DNA from: Paenibacillus sp. BIHB 4019 | GTDB lineage: Bacteria > Bacillota > Bacilli > Paenibacillales > Paenibacillaceae | Reading direction: 5' to 3' | Assembly (NCBI RefSeq): GCF_002741035.1 | Contig: NZ_CP016808.1 | Location: 3,290,001-3,354,000, forward strand | Length of the DNA stretch: 64,000 nt | Shown: positions 1 through 7,852 of the stretch, one piece after another | Layout: every line of letters begins with the position of its first letter | Position numbering within the stretch: the first letter of the stretch is position 1 | Translations under genes and position numbers: made by a program | Notes under the pieces: generated by a model | The model's input: only the letters and a program-made list of their open reading frames with translations | Told to the model about the DNA's origin: nothing | Databases searched by the model: none

Positions 1-1241
<1,241 letters not shown>

Positions 1242-1328
1242 CTAAACAACACGCTAACGTTTCAGACTTGTCTTTCGCATCCAGTTTTCAGTGTGCAACA
1301 CACATTGATTGGTTTTAAACGTGATCAT

Positions 1329-1403
1329 GGCCCGTTGGTCAAGTGGTTAAGACACCTCCCTTTCACGGAGGTAACAGGGGTTCGAGTCCCCTACGGGTCA
1401 CCA
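1329..1403 (+). tRNA. tRNA-Glu (TTC)
   Basis: Full cloverleaf: the acceptor arm GGCCCGT pairs with ACGGGTC, the anticodon stem CCTCC/GGAGG closes a loop with TTC, the T arm is TTCGAGT-like and CCA is encoded. It is the first of seven tRNAs behind the 23S gene, probably processed from the rRNA operon transcript. Confidence 0.95.
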
Positions 1404-1413
1404 TACTTTTTTC

Positions 1414-1489
1414 GGAGGCTTAGCTCAGCTGGGAGAGCATCTGCCTTACAAGCAGAGGGTCGGGGGTTCGATCCCCTCAGCCTCCACCA
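1414..1489 (+). tRNA. tRNA-Val (TAC)
   Basis: Acceptor GGAGGCT pairs with AGCCTCC; the anticodon loop reads CTTACAA, giving TAC (Val). CCA is encoded. Ten bases separate it from tRNA-Glu. Confidence 0.95.
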
Positions 1490-1505
1490 TTATGATTTTG
1501 AATAC

Positions 1506-1582
1506 GGAGCTGTGGTGTAGAGGCCTAACATGCCTGCCTGTCACGCAGGAGACCGCGAGTTCGAATCTCGTCAGCTCCGCCA
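1506..1582 (+). tRNA. tRNA-Asp (GTC)
   Basis: Acceptor GGAGCTG pairs with CAGCTCC; the anticodon stem CCTGC/GCAGG encloses CTGTCAC, giving GTC (Asp). G discriminator base and encoded CCA. Confidence 0.95.
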
Positions 1583-1596
1583 TTCTTTCATTCTGT

Positions 1597-1672
<76 letters not shown>

Positions 1673-1691
1673 TCTTTTTCAAAAAAAATAT

Positions 1692-1778
1692 GCGGTCGTG
1701 GCGGAATTGGCAGACGCGCTAGATTCAGGTTCTAGTGGTGTAACAGCCGTGGAGGTTCGAGTCCTCTCGACCGCACCA
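1692..1778 (+). tRNA. tRNA-Leu (CAG)
   Basis: Class II tRNA with a long variable arm. Acceptor GCGGTCG pairs with CGACCGC; the anticodon stem CTAGA/TCTAG encloses TTCAGGT, giving CAG (Leu). CCA is encoded. Confidence 0.95.
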
Positions 1779-1787
1779 TATTTTTTT

Positions 1788-1862
1788 GCGGACGTGGCTC
1801 AGTGGTAGAGCATCGCCTTGCCAAGGCGAGGGTCGCGAGTTCGAATCTCGTCGTCCGCTCCA
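1788..1862 (+). tRNA. tRNA-Gly (GCC)
   Basis: Acceptor GCGGACG pairs with CGTCCGC; the anticodon loop TTGCCAA gives GCC (Gly). CCA is encoded. Confidence 0.95.
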
Positions 1863-1871
1863 TTTTTGTTT

Positions 1872-1948
1872 CGGGACGTAGCTCAGCTTGGTAGAGCACC
1901 TGGTTTGGGACCAGGGGGTCGCATGTTCAAATCGTGTCGTCCCGACCA
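1872..1948 (+). tRNA. tRNA-Pro (TGG)
   Basis: Acceptor CGGGACG pairs with CGTCCCG; the anticodon stem CCTGG/CCAGG encloses TTTGGGA, giving TGG (Pro). CCA is encoded. Last gene of the tRNA cluster. Confidence 0.95.
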
Positions 1949-2052
1949 TTATATGTTTTACAGCATGTCTGAACTTGCTCGGTAATCGGAGCGCAAGAGC
2001 AGGCTTTTTTATTTGCCCGATAATAGATCAGCGTAACAGCTGATACATATGA

Positions 2053-2101
2053 AAGAAGCTTGCAATTCCACTCTTGAAGTGGAATTGCAAGCTTCTTTTT
2101 T
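2053..2101 (+). terminator. Terminator after the rRNA-tRNA cluster
   Basis: A perfect 19-bp stem (2053-2071 with 2079-2097), 7-base loop and T-run on the + strand. It lies between the rightward tRNA cluster and the leftward haem operon, and an A-run before the stem could let it also work weakly for the leftward transcript. Confidence 0.85.
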
Positions 2102-2131
2102 CATTGGATTAAATGTGCTTGAAGCAGTAGG

Positions 2132-3250
2132 CTAGTTAGCCGCAGCAATCGGGTTTCTGATGACTTTAACTTCGTAGAAGGTAATTGTATTGGAAATAAT
2201 ATAGTCCGGTGTTCCACCACGACGAGAATGAGCTTCACGGAAAGCGTCGCTGCGAGTCCAAGCTTGGAAATCATCCTTCGTATTCCAGCGTGTTACAATG
2301 GATACTTCCTCATAATCTTTCGTTTTCTCTGTCAGCAAAACCTCAAGGCCAAGGAAACCCTCCGCTTTCTCTACATCGCCAACGCGGTCGAAGCGCTCAA
2401 TCAGCTTATGGGCATTGCCTTTTGTAATATGGGATGCATTCGTTACAATAATCATTTTGGTGTCCTCCTGATTTTTTCTTGGATTCGGGATAATAAGGGG
2501 ATAACCTTCATCAAATTTGATACGGGCATCCATATTATACACATCTTTTAAAAACTCTGAAGTTAGTACGGTTTGGGGTTCCCCTGTCATGGCAATTAAT
2601 CCGCGTTTCATAGCAATCATATGGTCACAGTATGCAGCTGCTTGTTGGAGGTCATGTAAAACCATAACAATTGTAATCTGATGATTCCGATTAATCTGCT
2701 GCAGCATCTCCATTACATCGAATTGATGGGCAATATCGAGGTAAGTAGTAGGCTCGTCGAGCAGAAGAATATTCGTTTTTTGCGCCAAAGCCATTGCGAT
2801 TCGGGCTTTTTGCTGTTCACCTCCAGATAAAGTGTAAAACATTTGGTGCTGGTAACGCTTAGTACCGGTAATCTTTAAGGCCCAATCGATGATGTCATTG
2901 TCTTCGTGTGTCATTTTGTTTTTGAACATAGGCTTATGAGGCGAGCGCCCAAAGGAGACGAGTTCACGTACCGTTAGGTCGGGAATCATTTCTTTGGATT
3001 GCGTAAGCATTGCGATATCTTTGGCAAAATCTTTGGTTTTGTAGCTTTTAAGCGGCTTTTGATTAATAAATACTTCGCCTTTGTCTGGCGTAAGCAGCTT
3101 GGTAATGACCTTCAGCATTGTCGATTTGCCTGATCCATTCGGACCAACAATGGCCGTGATTTTTCCAGAAGGGATAATCATATTGGCATCTTCCATTTCG
3201 AAAGCGCCGACGGATAAGCCTACATTATCAATATGAATAGCAGCATTCAT
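2132..3250 (-). CDS. ABC transporter ATPase fused to an IsdG-type haem monooxygenase
   Basis: A 372-residue two-domain protein. Residues 1-255 form a FecE-type importer ATPase: Walker [10 protein letters not shown] (36-44), signature LSGGEQ (141-146), Walker B ILLLDEP (161-167), switch His199. Residues 266-372 form a complete 107-residue IsdG-like domain, the same length as Staphylococcus aureus IsdG, with the catalytic Asn, Trp and His conserved (N271, W331, H341). It should energise the neighbouring permease and degrade imported haem to release iron in the cytoplasm. It is the last gene of the leftward operon, and its start overlaps the permease stop by four bases (ATGA). The oddity is an AGGAGG sequence placed nine bases before Met266, so a free monooxygenase (bases 2132-2455) may also be made. 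The domain calls are firm; dual products are inference. Confidence 0.92.
   Translation of the reverse strand: MNAAIHIDNVGLSVGAFEMEDANMIIPSGKITAIVGPNGSGKSTMLKVITKLLTPDKGEVFINQKPLKSYKTKDFAKDIAMLTQSKEMIPDLTVRELVSFGRSPHKPMFKNKMTHEDNDIIDWALKITGTKRYQHQMFYTLSGGEQQKARIAMALAQKTNILLLDEPTTYLDIAHQFDVMEMLQQINRNHQITIVMVLHDLQQAAAYCDHMIAMKRGLIAMTGEPQTVLTSEFLKDVYNMDARIKFDEGYPLIIPNPRKNQEDTKMIIVTNASHITKGNAHKLIERFDRVGDVEKAEGFLGLEVLLTEKTKDYEEVSIVTRWNTKDDFQAWTRSDAFREAHSRRGGTPDYIISNTITFYEVKVIRNPIAAAN
2456..2470 (-). promoter_or_regulatory. Internal ribosome binding site before the IsdG domain
   Basis: On the minus strand AGGAGG is followed by nine bases and an ATG (2453-2455) inside the fused ATPase-monooxygenase reading frame. 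Position and spacing are as good as those of real starts nearby. It codes for Gln-Glu-Asp in the fusion. Confidence 0.6.
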
Positions 3251-4245
3251 CGTATTGCCCCCTTTTTACGTAATAGATAAAGAAAGAATGGTGCTCCCAG
3301 ACAGGCAAGAAGGATGCCTACAGGAAGCTCAATCGGATCAAACCAGGTACGTGCGAATGTATCTGCTAAAACGACTAAAGATGCTCCACCGACTATAGAA
3401 AGCGGAAGGAGAAAGCGATAGTCGTCTCCGATAATTAAACGAACGGCATGTGGGACGACGAGTCCAACAAAACCAATGAGTCCAGCGACGCTGACGGCAG
3501 CTCCGGCTAACAGTGCAGCCAAAATAATGAGCAGGAAGCGCTGAATTTGAACTTTTTGGCCAAGCAGTTGGGCGGAGTCATCGCCTAGCAGCAGCACATT
3601 GGCTGGCTTAATCGCCAGAAAGCAAAGCAGCAAACCGACAATGGCATAAGGCGCCATAAAGGAGAGATGGCTCCAGCTTCTTCCGTTCAGCCCACCAGCA
3701 AGCCAAGGGAGAACCGATTGTACGCGGTCGCTATAGACGACCATAAGTCCATTTGTTACAGCGCCGAGCAGCGCATTAATGGCTACGCCTGCGAGTACGA
3801 TTTTGATAGGCGATGTCCCTTTGTCCCATGCGCTCAAATAGATTAGCAGGCAAGTAATGCTTGCGCCTAAAAAGGCTGCTATTGGCAGCATATAGCCAAG
3901 CTGCGGAAGAACGACCATCGTAATGACAGCTGCAAGTCCGCCACCAGCGGAAACCCCAATAATGCCGGGATCCGCAAGAGGATTGCGCATTACGCCTTGC
4001 AGCAGAGCGCCTGATGCAGCTAGGCAAGCGCCTACGAGCAGGCCAATAATGACGCGCGGCATTCTTAAATTCATAATGATAGTTTCGTAACGGGGATCGG
4101 CATCGGAGGTGAGAACCTGGCCAATCTCTTTTAAAGTAATAGGAACGGAGCCGTAAACGAGACCGAAATAAGTAACAAGTAGCAAAATAATAGGCGCAAT
4201 TATGATAGACCATTTGCGCCGGCGGCTTCGCTGAGTTTTATTCAT
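3247..4245 (-). CDS. FecCD-family haem/iron ABC permease
   Basis: A 332-residue integral membrane protein of the BtuC/FecCD family with about nine to ten hydrophobic helices. The family segment [19 protein letters not shown] lies near residues 60-78 and the ATPase-coupling [12 protein letters not shown] segment near residues 255-266. It would form the channel for the substrate delivered by the lipoprotein encoded just upstream. It overlaps both neighbours by ATGA, which points to translational coupling in a three-gene operon. Haem rather than siderophore is inferred from the fused IsdG domain and the adjoining NEAT genes. Confidence 0.93.
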   Translation of the reverse strand: MNKTQRSRRRKWSIIIAPIILLLVTYFGLVYGSVPITLKEIGQVLTSDADPRYETIIMNLRMPRVIIGLLVGACLAASGALLQGVMRNPLADPGIIGVSAGGGLAAVITMVVLPQLGYMLPIAAFLGASITCLLIYLSAWDKGTSPIKIVLAGVAINALLGAVTNGLMVVYSDRVQSVLPWLAGGLNGRSWSHLSFMAPYAIVGLLLCFLAIKPANVLLLGDDSAQLLGQKVQIQRFLLIILAALLAGAAVSVAGLIGFVGLVVPHAVRLIIGDDYRFLLPLSIVGGASLVVLADTFARTWFDPIELPVGILLACLGAPFFLYLLRKKGAIR

Positions 4246-5210
4246 GGCTGCGTCTTCGCTCCATCCAGCAATTCAATCATAAGGGTGAGCGCATCGGTGA
4301 TACGCGTACCCGGGTTCGTGCCGAACAGATCAGCAGGAAGCACTTCGATGGCATTATTTTTTACAGCATCAAGTCCATTCCAGGCAGCATTGCTTTGCAT
4401 TTCCTTTAGGAAGGCATCCTTTACCTGTTCCGGATTGCCATGCGTCATAATCATGACAACTTGCGGATTTGACTGAACGATTCTTTCTGAATTGAGCTGA
4501 GCATATTGTGGATAGCTTTGAAGCGCTTCATAATCCGAGGCAATATTTTCTCCGCCAGCCATCTCCAAAATGTTGCCGCTGAGAGAATTGGGCAGTGCAG
4601 CCATAAAGGTGCCCGGAGCGCCGTATACTAATAAAGCCCGCGTCTTGTTCGTGCTGGCATTTGCTGCAATTTGGCTAAGCTTGCCATCGATTTCGGCAAT
4701 AAGCTCTTCAGCCCGCGACTGTTTTTGCAGAAGCTGGCCTAACAGCGTAATTTGCTTTTTAATATCGTCTATTGAATTGGCAGAGGAGAGCACCATCTTG
4801 GCCCCAATGCTTTCAATAGTGGGGATATCCTTCGTATTCATAGGATTGTTGCCGAGAACGACATCCGCTTTCAAAAAGGCGATTTTCTCCAGATCGACCT
4901 CGTGGGTAGAGCCGATTTGTTCCACGGCCTCCGCTTCTTCGTTGGCTAATGGAACGGAGGAGGTAGGCCGGCCGACGAGTGTTCCCCCTAGGGCATAAAT
5001 AATATCGGCTTCACCATTGCTTAACGCTACAATATGCGAAGGGACAGCAGCAAATGTTAGTTGCCTTCCGGCGAAATCGGTTATGGCTACCGCATTTTGT
5101 TTCTCGGCTTGACTTGCAACCCCTTGTGAGGCGGCTGAATTAACATTTTGTGAGCAACCTGGTGCGGCTAAGAGAAGCAGGGCCAGCATCACAGGGTATA
5201 CAATTTTCAT
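4242..5210 (-). CDS. Haem/iron-binding lipoprotein (IsdE/FecB type)
   Basis: A 322-residue substrate-binding protein, first gene of the leftward operon. The start at 5210 gives a proper lipoprotein signal (MKIVYPVMLALLLLAAPGC, Cys19) and has GGAGG seven to eight bases upstream. A longer frame to 5351 would add an improbable hydrophobic head encoded by the AT-rich Fur-box region. The mature part is a periplasmic-binding-type fold with the motif ITDFAGRQLTF near its start. A His in the segment MTHGNPEQ sits where IsdE-type proteins have the haem-ligand His. Sequence similarity to IsdE is weaker than for the protein at 11671, so a siderophore ligand is not excluded. Fur boxes lie directly upstream. 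Confidence 0.9.
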   Translation of the reverse strand: MKIVYPVMLALLLLAAPGCSQNVNSAASQGVASQAEKQNAVAITDFAGRQLTFAAVPSHIVALSNGEADIIYALGGTLVGRPTSSVPLANEEAEAVEQIGSTHEVDLEKIAFLKADVVLGNNPMNTKDIPTIESIGAKMVLSSANSIDDIKKQITLLGQLLQKQSRAEELIAEIDGKLSQIAANASTNKTRALLVYGAPGTFMAALPNSLSGNILEMAGGENIASDYEALQSYPQYAQLNSERIVQSNPQVVMIMTHGNPEQVKDAFLKEMQSNAAWNGLDAVKNNAIEVLPADLFGTNPGTRITDALTLMIELLDGAKTQP

Positions 5211-5230
5211 ATAATCCTCCCAATCCGATC

Positions 5231-5245
5231 TGATAATGATTATTA
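5231..5245 (-). promoter_or_regulatory. Fur box upstream of the leftward haem operon
   Basis: TGATAATGATTATTA matches 14 of 15 positions of the 7-1-7 Fur consensus TGATAATNATTATCA. It lies about 20 bases before the start at 5210. Confidence 0.75.
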
Positions 5246-5269
5246 TTATTAAAATAATGATATTGTAAA

Positions 5270-5284
5270 TGATAATCAATGTCA
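5270..5284 (-). promoter_or_regulatory. Second Fur-like box, leftward operon
   Basis: TGATAATCAATGTCA matches 13 of 15 positions of the 7-1-7 Fur consensus and lies 60 bases upstream of the start at 5210, in an AT-rich promoter region. Confidence 0.6.
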
Positions 5285-5477
5285 ATAAGAAATAAACAAT
5301 ATATAGAAAAAATAATTTATGGTTATACGCAAAATAAATAGCGGTATTCATTCTTTTTTAAACATAAATATAATATTATATCAATAAATTTATATGAAAA
5401 TTGTGCATTTAAAAATGTTTGTTTAGTCTTTGAAATCAATTAAAGAAAAATAAACAAAAAAATATGTAAATAAACGA

Positions 5478-5507
5478 TTGACAAAATTAATATAGTTACG
5501 TTAATAT
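5478..5507 (+). promoter_or_regulatory. Possible vegetative promoter upstream of the NEAT genes
   Basis: TTGACA (5478-5483), an 18-base spacer and TAATAT (5502-5507). It faces the NEAT genes and would produce a leader of about 190 bases with small stem-loops. No known riboswitch is recognised in 5515-5605. The whole gap 5211-5705 otherwise holds only this, the Fur boxes and the proximal promoter. Confidence 0.5.
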
Positions 5508-5608
5508 CAAGTTGTCGGGCAGCTGAGAAACAGCTTGCTAGGCATCCTGAGAGCTGTGAAGAGCATGATGCGCAGGCTTAGGAGTGGGGAAGGAAAGGTA
5601 TATTTTTT

Positions 5609-5640
5609 TTGACACTCAATTGATAATGATAATCATTAAC
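5609..5640 (+). promoter_or_regulatory. Fur box and -35 element of the NEAT genes
   Basis: TTGACA (5609-5614) is followed by TGATAATGATAATCA (5621-5635), a 14/15 match to the 7-1-7 Fur consensus and 18/19 to the classical 19-base box (5622-5640). A repressor here would cover the -10 region, so the NEAT genes should be expressed only when iron is scarce. Confidence 0.85.
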
Positions 5641-5705
5641 TTGATTGTTGTCTACCTTTTCTAAACTATTTTTTCTATACGACAGGAGAGGAGGAGAAAG
5701 ACTTC

Positions 5706-6752
5706 ATTCGTAAACTCCCAATATCAACCTTCTTAATTATTTGTTTTTTGGTTCTTCTTGCAGCGCCGTCGGCTTATGCAGAAAGCATGGCAGATGGTAC
5801 ATATACGATCGATTATGTCATCAAGAAAGCTGAAGATGAATCAGCATCTATGGCAAATGATTATTGGGAAAAGCCTGCCAAGGTTATCGTTGAAAATGGA
5901 AAAATAACGGTGCAGCTGCAAATTAATCATAGTGCTTGGGTAACAGAGTTCAAAGTTCCTGGCGGTGGGGGGTTCGTGAATACGAAGGTGATCAGCAGCA
6001 GCAAAGCTAATGATACCCGAGTTGTACAGTTCAATGTAGACGACTTGTCTAAAACGATGCTGTCAAAAATTCATGTTACGGTCCCCGATATTGATTATGA
6101 TCACGACTACACTATACGATTCGATTTTGATACGAATAGCCTGAAGCTAGTAAGCAAGGTAGAAACTCCTGCGAAGACGGAGACTACTCCCAAACCTGCA
6201 GAGTCTGCAGAAACAAAGCCGGTTGTCACACCGACTCCTAAGGCGACTGCTTCCCCGAAAGCTACTAAGGTGCCTGCTAAGGATGGAAATTCCGAGGCAA
6301 CAGCAACGCCGAAAGCTTCGGCTCAAGCAACGCCAACTGCTGCTAATGAAAAGGGTGCAGCTGGCAGCGTAACCGAAAGCGCTATCCCATCATCGGCAAC
6401 GCCTCAGGAGACCGTTGCAAGCGCAGCTCCTGAAGCCGCAGTTAACCCGGAAGCATCCGCTGATGCAGCAACTTCTGCCGCTGAGGCAACTGCTTCTCCA
6501 GAGGAAGCTGAGAAGGCTGTTTTGGAAGCGGGAACAGACGAGACTGTTGACGCTTCAAGTGCAACCGAAACTGAAATGGCAGCCGAGGATGCGGGCAAGG
6601 TGGATGGTGCTGTTTCTGTAGAAGCCGCAGCAGAGGTAGAACCGCTTCAAGAGCGTTCCAATAATTGGACAACGCCATTGACGGTTGTAGGTATCGTTAT
6701 TTTAGCAGGAGCTGCTATGTATTTTTATCGTAAGAACAAAACCAAAAACTAA
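5706..6752 (+). CDS. Membrane-anchored NEAT haem-binding protein (IsdC-like), apparent ATT start
   Basis: A 348-residue surface protein. Residues 1-25 form a good signal peptide only if translation begins at ATT 5706, nine bases after GGAGGAG; the first standard start in frame (TTG 5748) cuts off the charged end and most of the hydrophobic core. Residues 26-150 are one NEAT domain with the lip segment SASMANDYWEKPAKV and the haem-ligand motif YDHDY (Y131, Y135). A 160-residue Ala/Thr/Pro/Glu-rich linker follows, then a C-terminal membrane helix and basic tail. No LPxTG is present; NNWTT before the helix is at best a weak NPxTN-like sorting signal and no sortase is seen here. It probably relays haem from outer NEAT proteins to the transporters. 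The start codon is inference. Confidence 0.88.
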   Translation: MRKLPISTFLIICFLVLLAAPSAYAESMADGTYTIDYVIKKAEDESASMANDYWEKPAKVIVENGKITVQLQINHSAWVTEFKVPGGGGFVNTKVISSSKANDTRVVQFNVDDLSKTMLSKIHVTVPDIDYDHDYTIRFDFDTNSLKLVSKVETPAKTETTPKPAESAETKPVVTPTPKATASPKATKVPAKDGNSEATATPKASAQATPTAANEKGAAGSVTESAIPSSATPQETVASAAPEAAVNPEASADAATSAAEATASPEEAEKAVLEAGTDETVDASSATETEMAAEDAGKVDGAVSVEAAAEVEPLQERSNNWTTPLTVVGIVILAGAAMYFYRKNKTKN

Positions 6753-6773
6753 AAACTAGGGAGTGTTTTGATT

Positions 6774-7178
6774 ATGATGAAATCGTTCAAAAAAATGATG
6801 CCTTTGATGCTGTTGGTTATGGCTGTTGCACTTATTGTTCAAGTAGGTTCCGCTTTTGCCGCAACTTCTAAAAACTACAATGTTTTGAAACCGGATGGAA
6901 CGATTTCCACTTGGGCGAATTCCTATGCAGTTAAGCCTGCTTCCGTAGCTAGCGATGGCGAAACGGTCACTCTTGCATTCAATGATACAGTTTACATTCA
7001 AAGCCTGACAATTGTTGACGGTTCTACTTCCACTACTTACTATGGCACGATCGTTGGCAGCACACGCGTATTCACGTTCACAGTTGATGATTTCAGCGTT
7101 AACACACAAGCTAAGCTTCATGTTGTCGTACCAGGTGTATACGACACTGTACACGACATTCAATTTAAATGGCTGTAA
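6774..7178 (+). CDS. Small secreted NEAT-like protein with a YxxxH variant motif
   Basis: A 134-residue protein with a signal peptide ending near AFA (residue 29), followed by a single NEAT-like domain. The lip segment STWANSYAVKPA (45-56) is typical. In the last strand the usual YxxxY is replaced by YDTVH (Y123, H127). The first Tyr normally binds haem iron, so haem binding remains possible with an altered second residue. There is no anchor, so it should be released as a haem carrier or act in the wall. The ATG at 6774 is chosen because GGGAG lies ten bases upstream; a TTG at 6768 is possible. It lies 21 bases after the anchored NEAT gene, probably in the same transcript. Confidence 0.82.
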   Translation: MMKSFKKMMPLMLLVMAVALIVQVGSAFAATSKNYNVLKPDGTISTWANSYAVKPASVASDGETVTLAFNDTVYIQSLTIVDGSTSTTYYGTIVGSTRVFTFTVDDFSVNTQAKLHVVVPGVYDTVHDIQFKWL

Positions 7179-7246
7179 GCCCTATAGCTAATCTGAACGT
7201 TATCATTCGGTAACCATTTATCTTGAATTCGAAAAGGAGACTTACT

Positions 7247-7717
7247 ATGCTGAAATCTTTATCTTTGAAAAAATCTTCAACTATGTTTTTGCTAATGGCT
7301 ATGCTGCTCATGGCCTTTGCTGTAGCTCCGGCCTTTGCTAATCCGACACTTGCTGATGGCGAGTATAAGATCAATTTCAAAGTGCTGAAAGATGGCACAA
7401 GCAGCACTTCTACGATGGATGGTTATGCAGTTAAACCTGCTAAGCTGATTGTAGAAAACGGACAATTTTATGTAGAGACGACTTGGAACAACGCTTCGTG
7501 GATTCCTGATATCCAAGTAGATCTAGATGGAGATGGCGTATACACAGACGCTGATCTAGTTGGCACTTCAGGCAATACGAAAACAGTAGGCTTCGAAGTT
7601 GCAGATTTGTCTGCGAAAGTGGAAACGAAAACGCATGTCGTTATTCCATTCCTTTTCTATGACAGCTGGTACAACGTTCAAATTCAATTTGATGAGAGCA
7701 GTATTGCCCCTTACTAA
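7247..7717 (+). CDS. Small secreted NEAT haem-binding protein with an EF-hand-like loop
   Basis: A 156-residue protein: signal peptide to about residue 31 (AFA-N), then one NEAT domain with the lip segment STMDGYAVKPAKL and haem motif YDSWY (Y138, Y142). The start at 7247 has AAAGGAGA six bases upstream. Between strands it carries DLDGDGVYTDAD (92-103), which fits the calcium-binding loop pattern DxDxDGxxxxxD. Such a loop is unusual in a NEAT domain and is absent from the sibling proteins here. There is no membrane or wall anchor. It probably acts as a soluble haem carrier between the SLH-anchored and membrane-anchored NEAT proteins. Calcium binding is inference. Confidence 0.88.
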   Translation: MLKSLSLKKSSTMFLLMAMLLMAFAVAPAFANPTLADGEYKINFKVLKDGTSSTSTMDGYAVKPAKLIVENGQFYVETTWNNASWIPDIQVDLDGDGVYTDADLVGTSGNTKTVGFEVADLSAKVETKTHVVIPFLFYDSWYNVQIQFDESSIAPY

Positions 7718-7745
7718 TCCTAGAGAAAATGCTATAAACCTGATG

Positions 7746-7772
7746 AGCGGTCTGCCTAAGAAGCAGGCCGCT
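7746..7772 (+). other. Stem-loop between NEAT genes
   Basis: A 10-bp stem with one wobble (AGCGGTCTGC with GCAGGCCGCT) and a 7-base loop, without a T-run. It may protect or process the upstream message rather than terminate it. Confidence 0.5.
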
Positions 7773-7852
7773 TTGAATGGCGAAGAGCTGAAAAGGGAAA
7801 ACAAGCATTCGCTTCCGATTTGAAAGCGATAATTAGAAGGAGAGTATATAAA

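Noticed and set aside
2440..2480. Frameshift or missed stop between ATPase and IsdG domain
   Set aside because: The two domains are in one continuous frame with sensible linker codons, so no error needs to be assumed from the sequence itself.
3776..4213. Minus-strand frame inside the FecCD permease gene
   Set aside because: Low-complexity out-of-frame shadow of the permease, Arg/Ser-rich.
4242..5351. Longer start of the binding lipoprotein at 5351
   Set aside because: The extra 47 residues are translated from the AT-rich Fur-box promoter and would precede a perfect lipoprotein signal.
6150..6660. Ala/Thr/Pro/Glu-rich stretch as a tandem repeat array
   Set aside because: It is a degenerate low-complexity linker without a fixed repeat unit.
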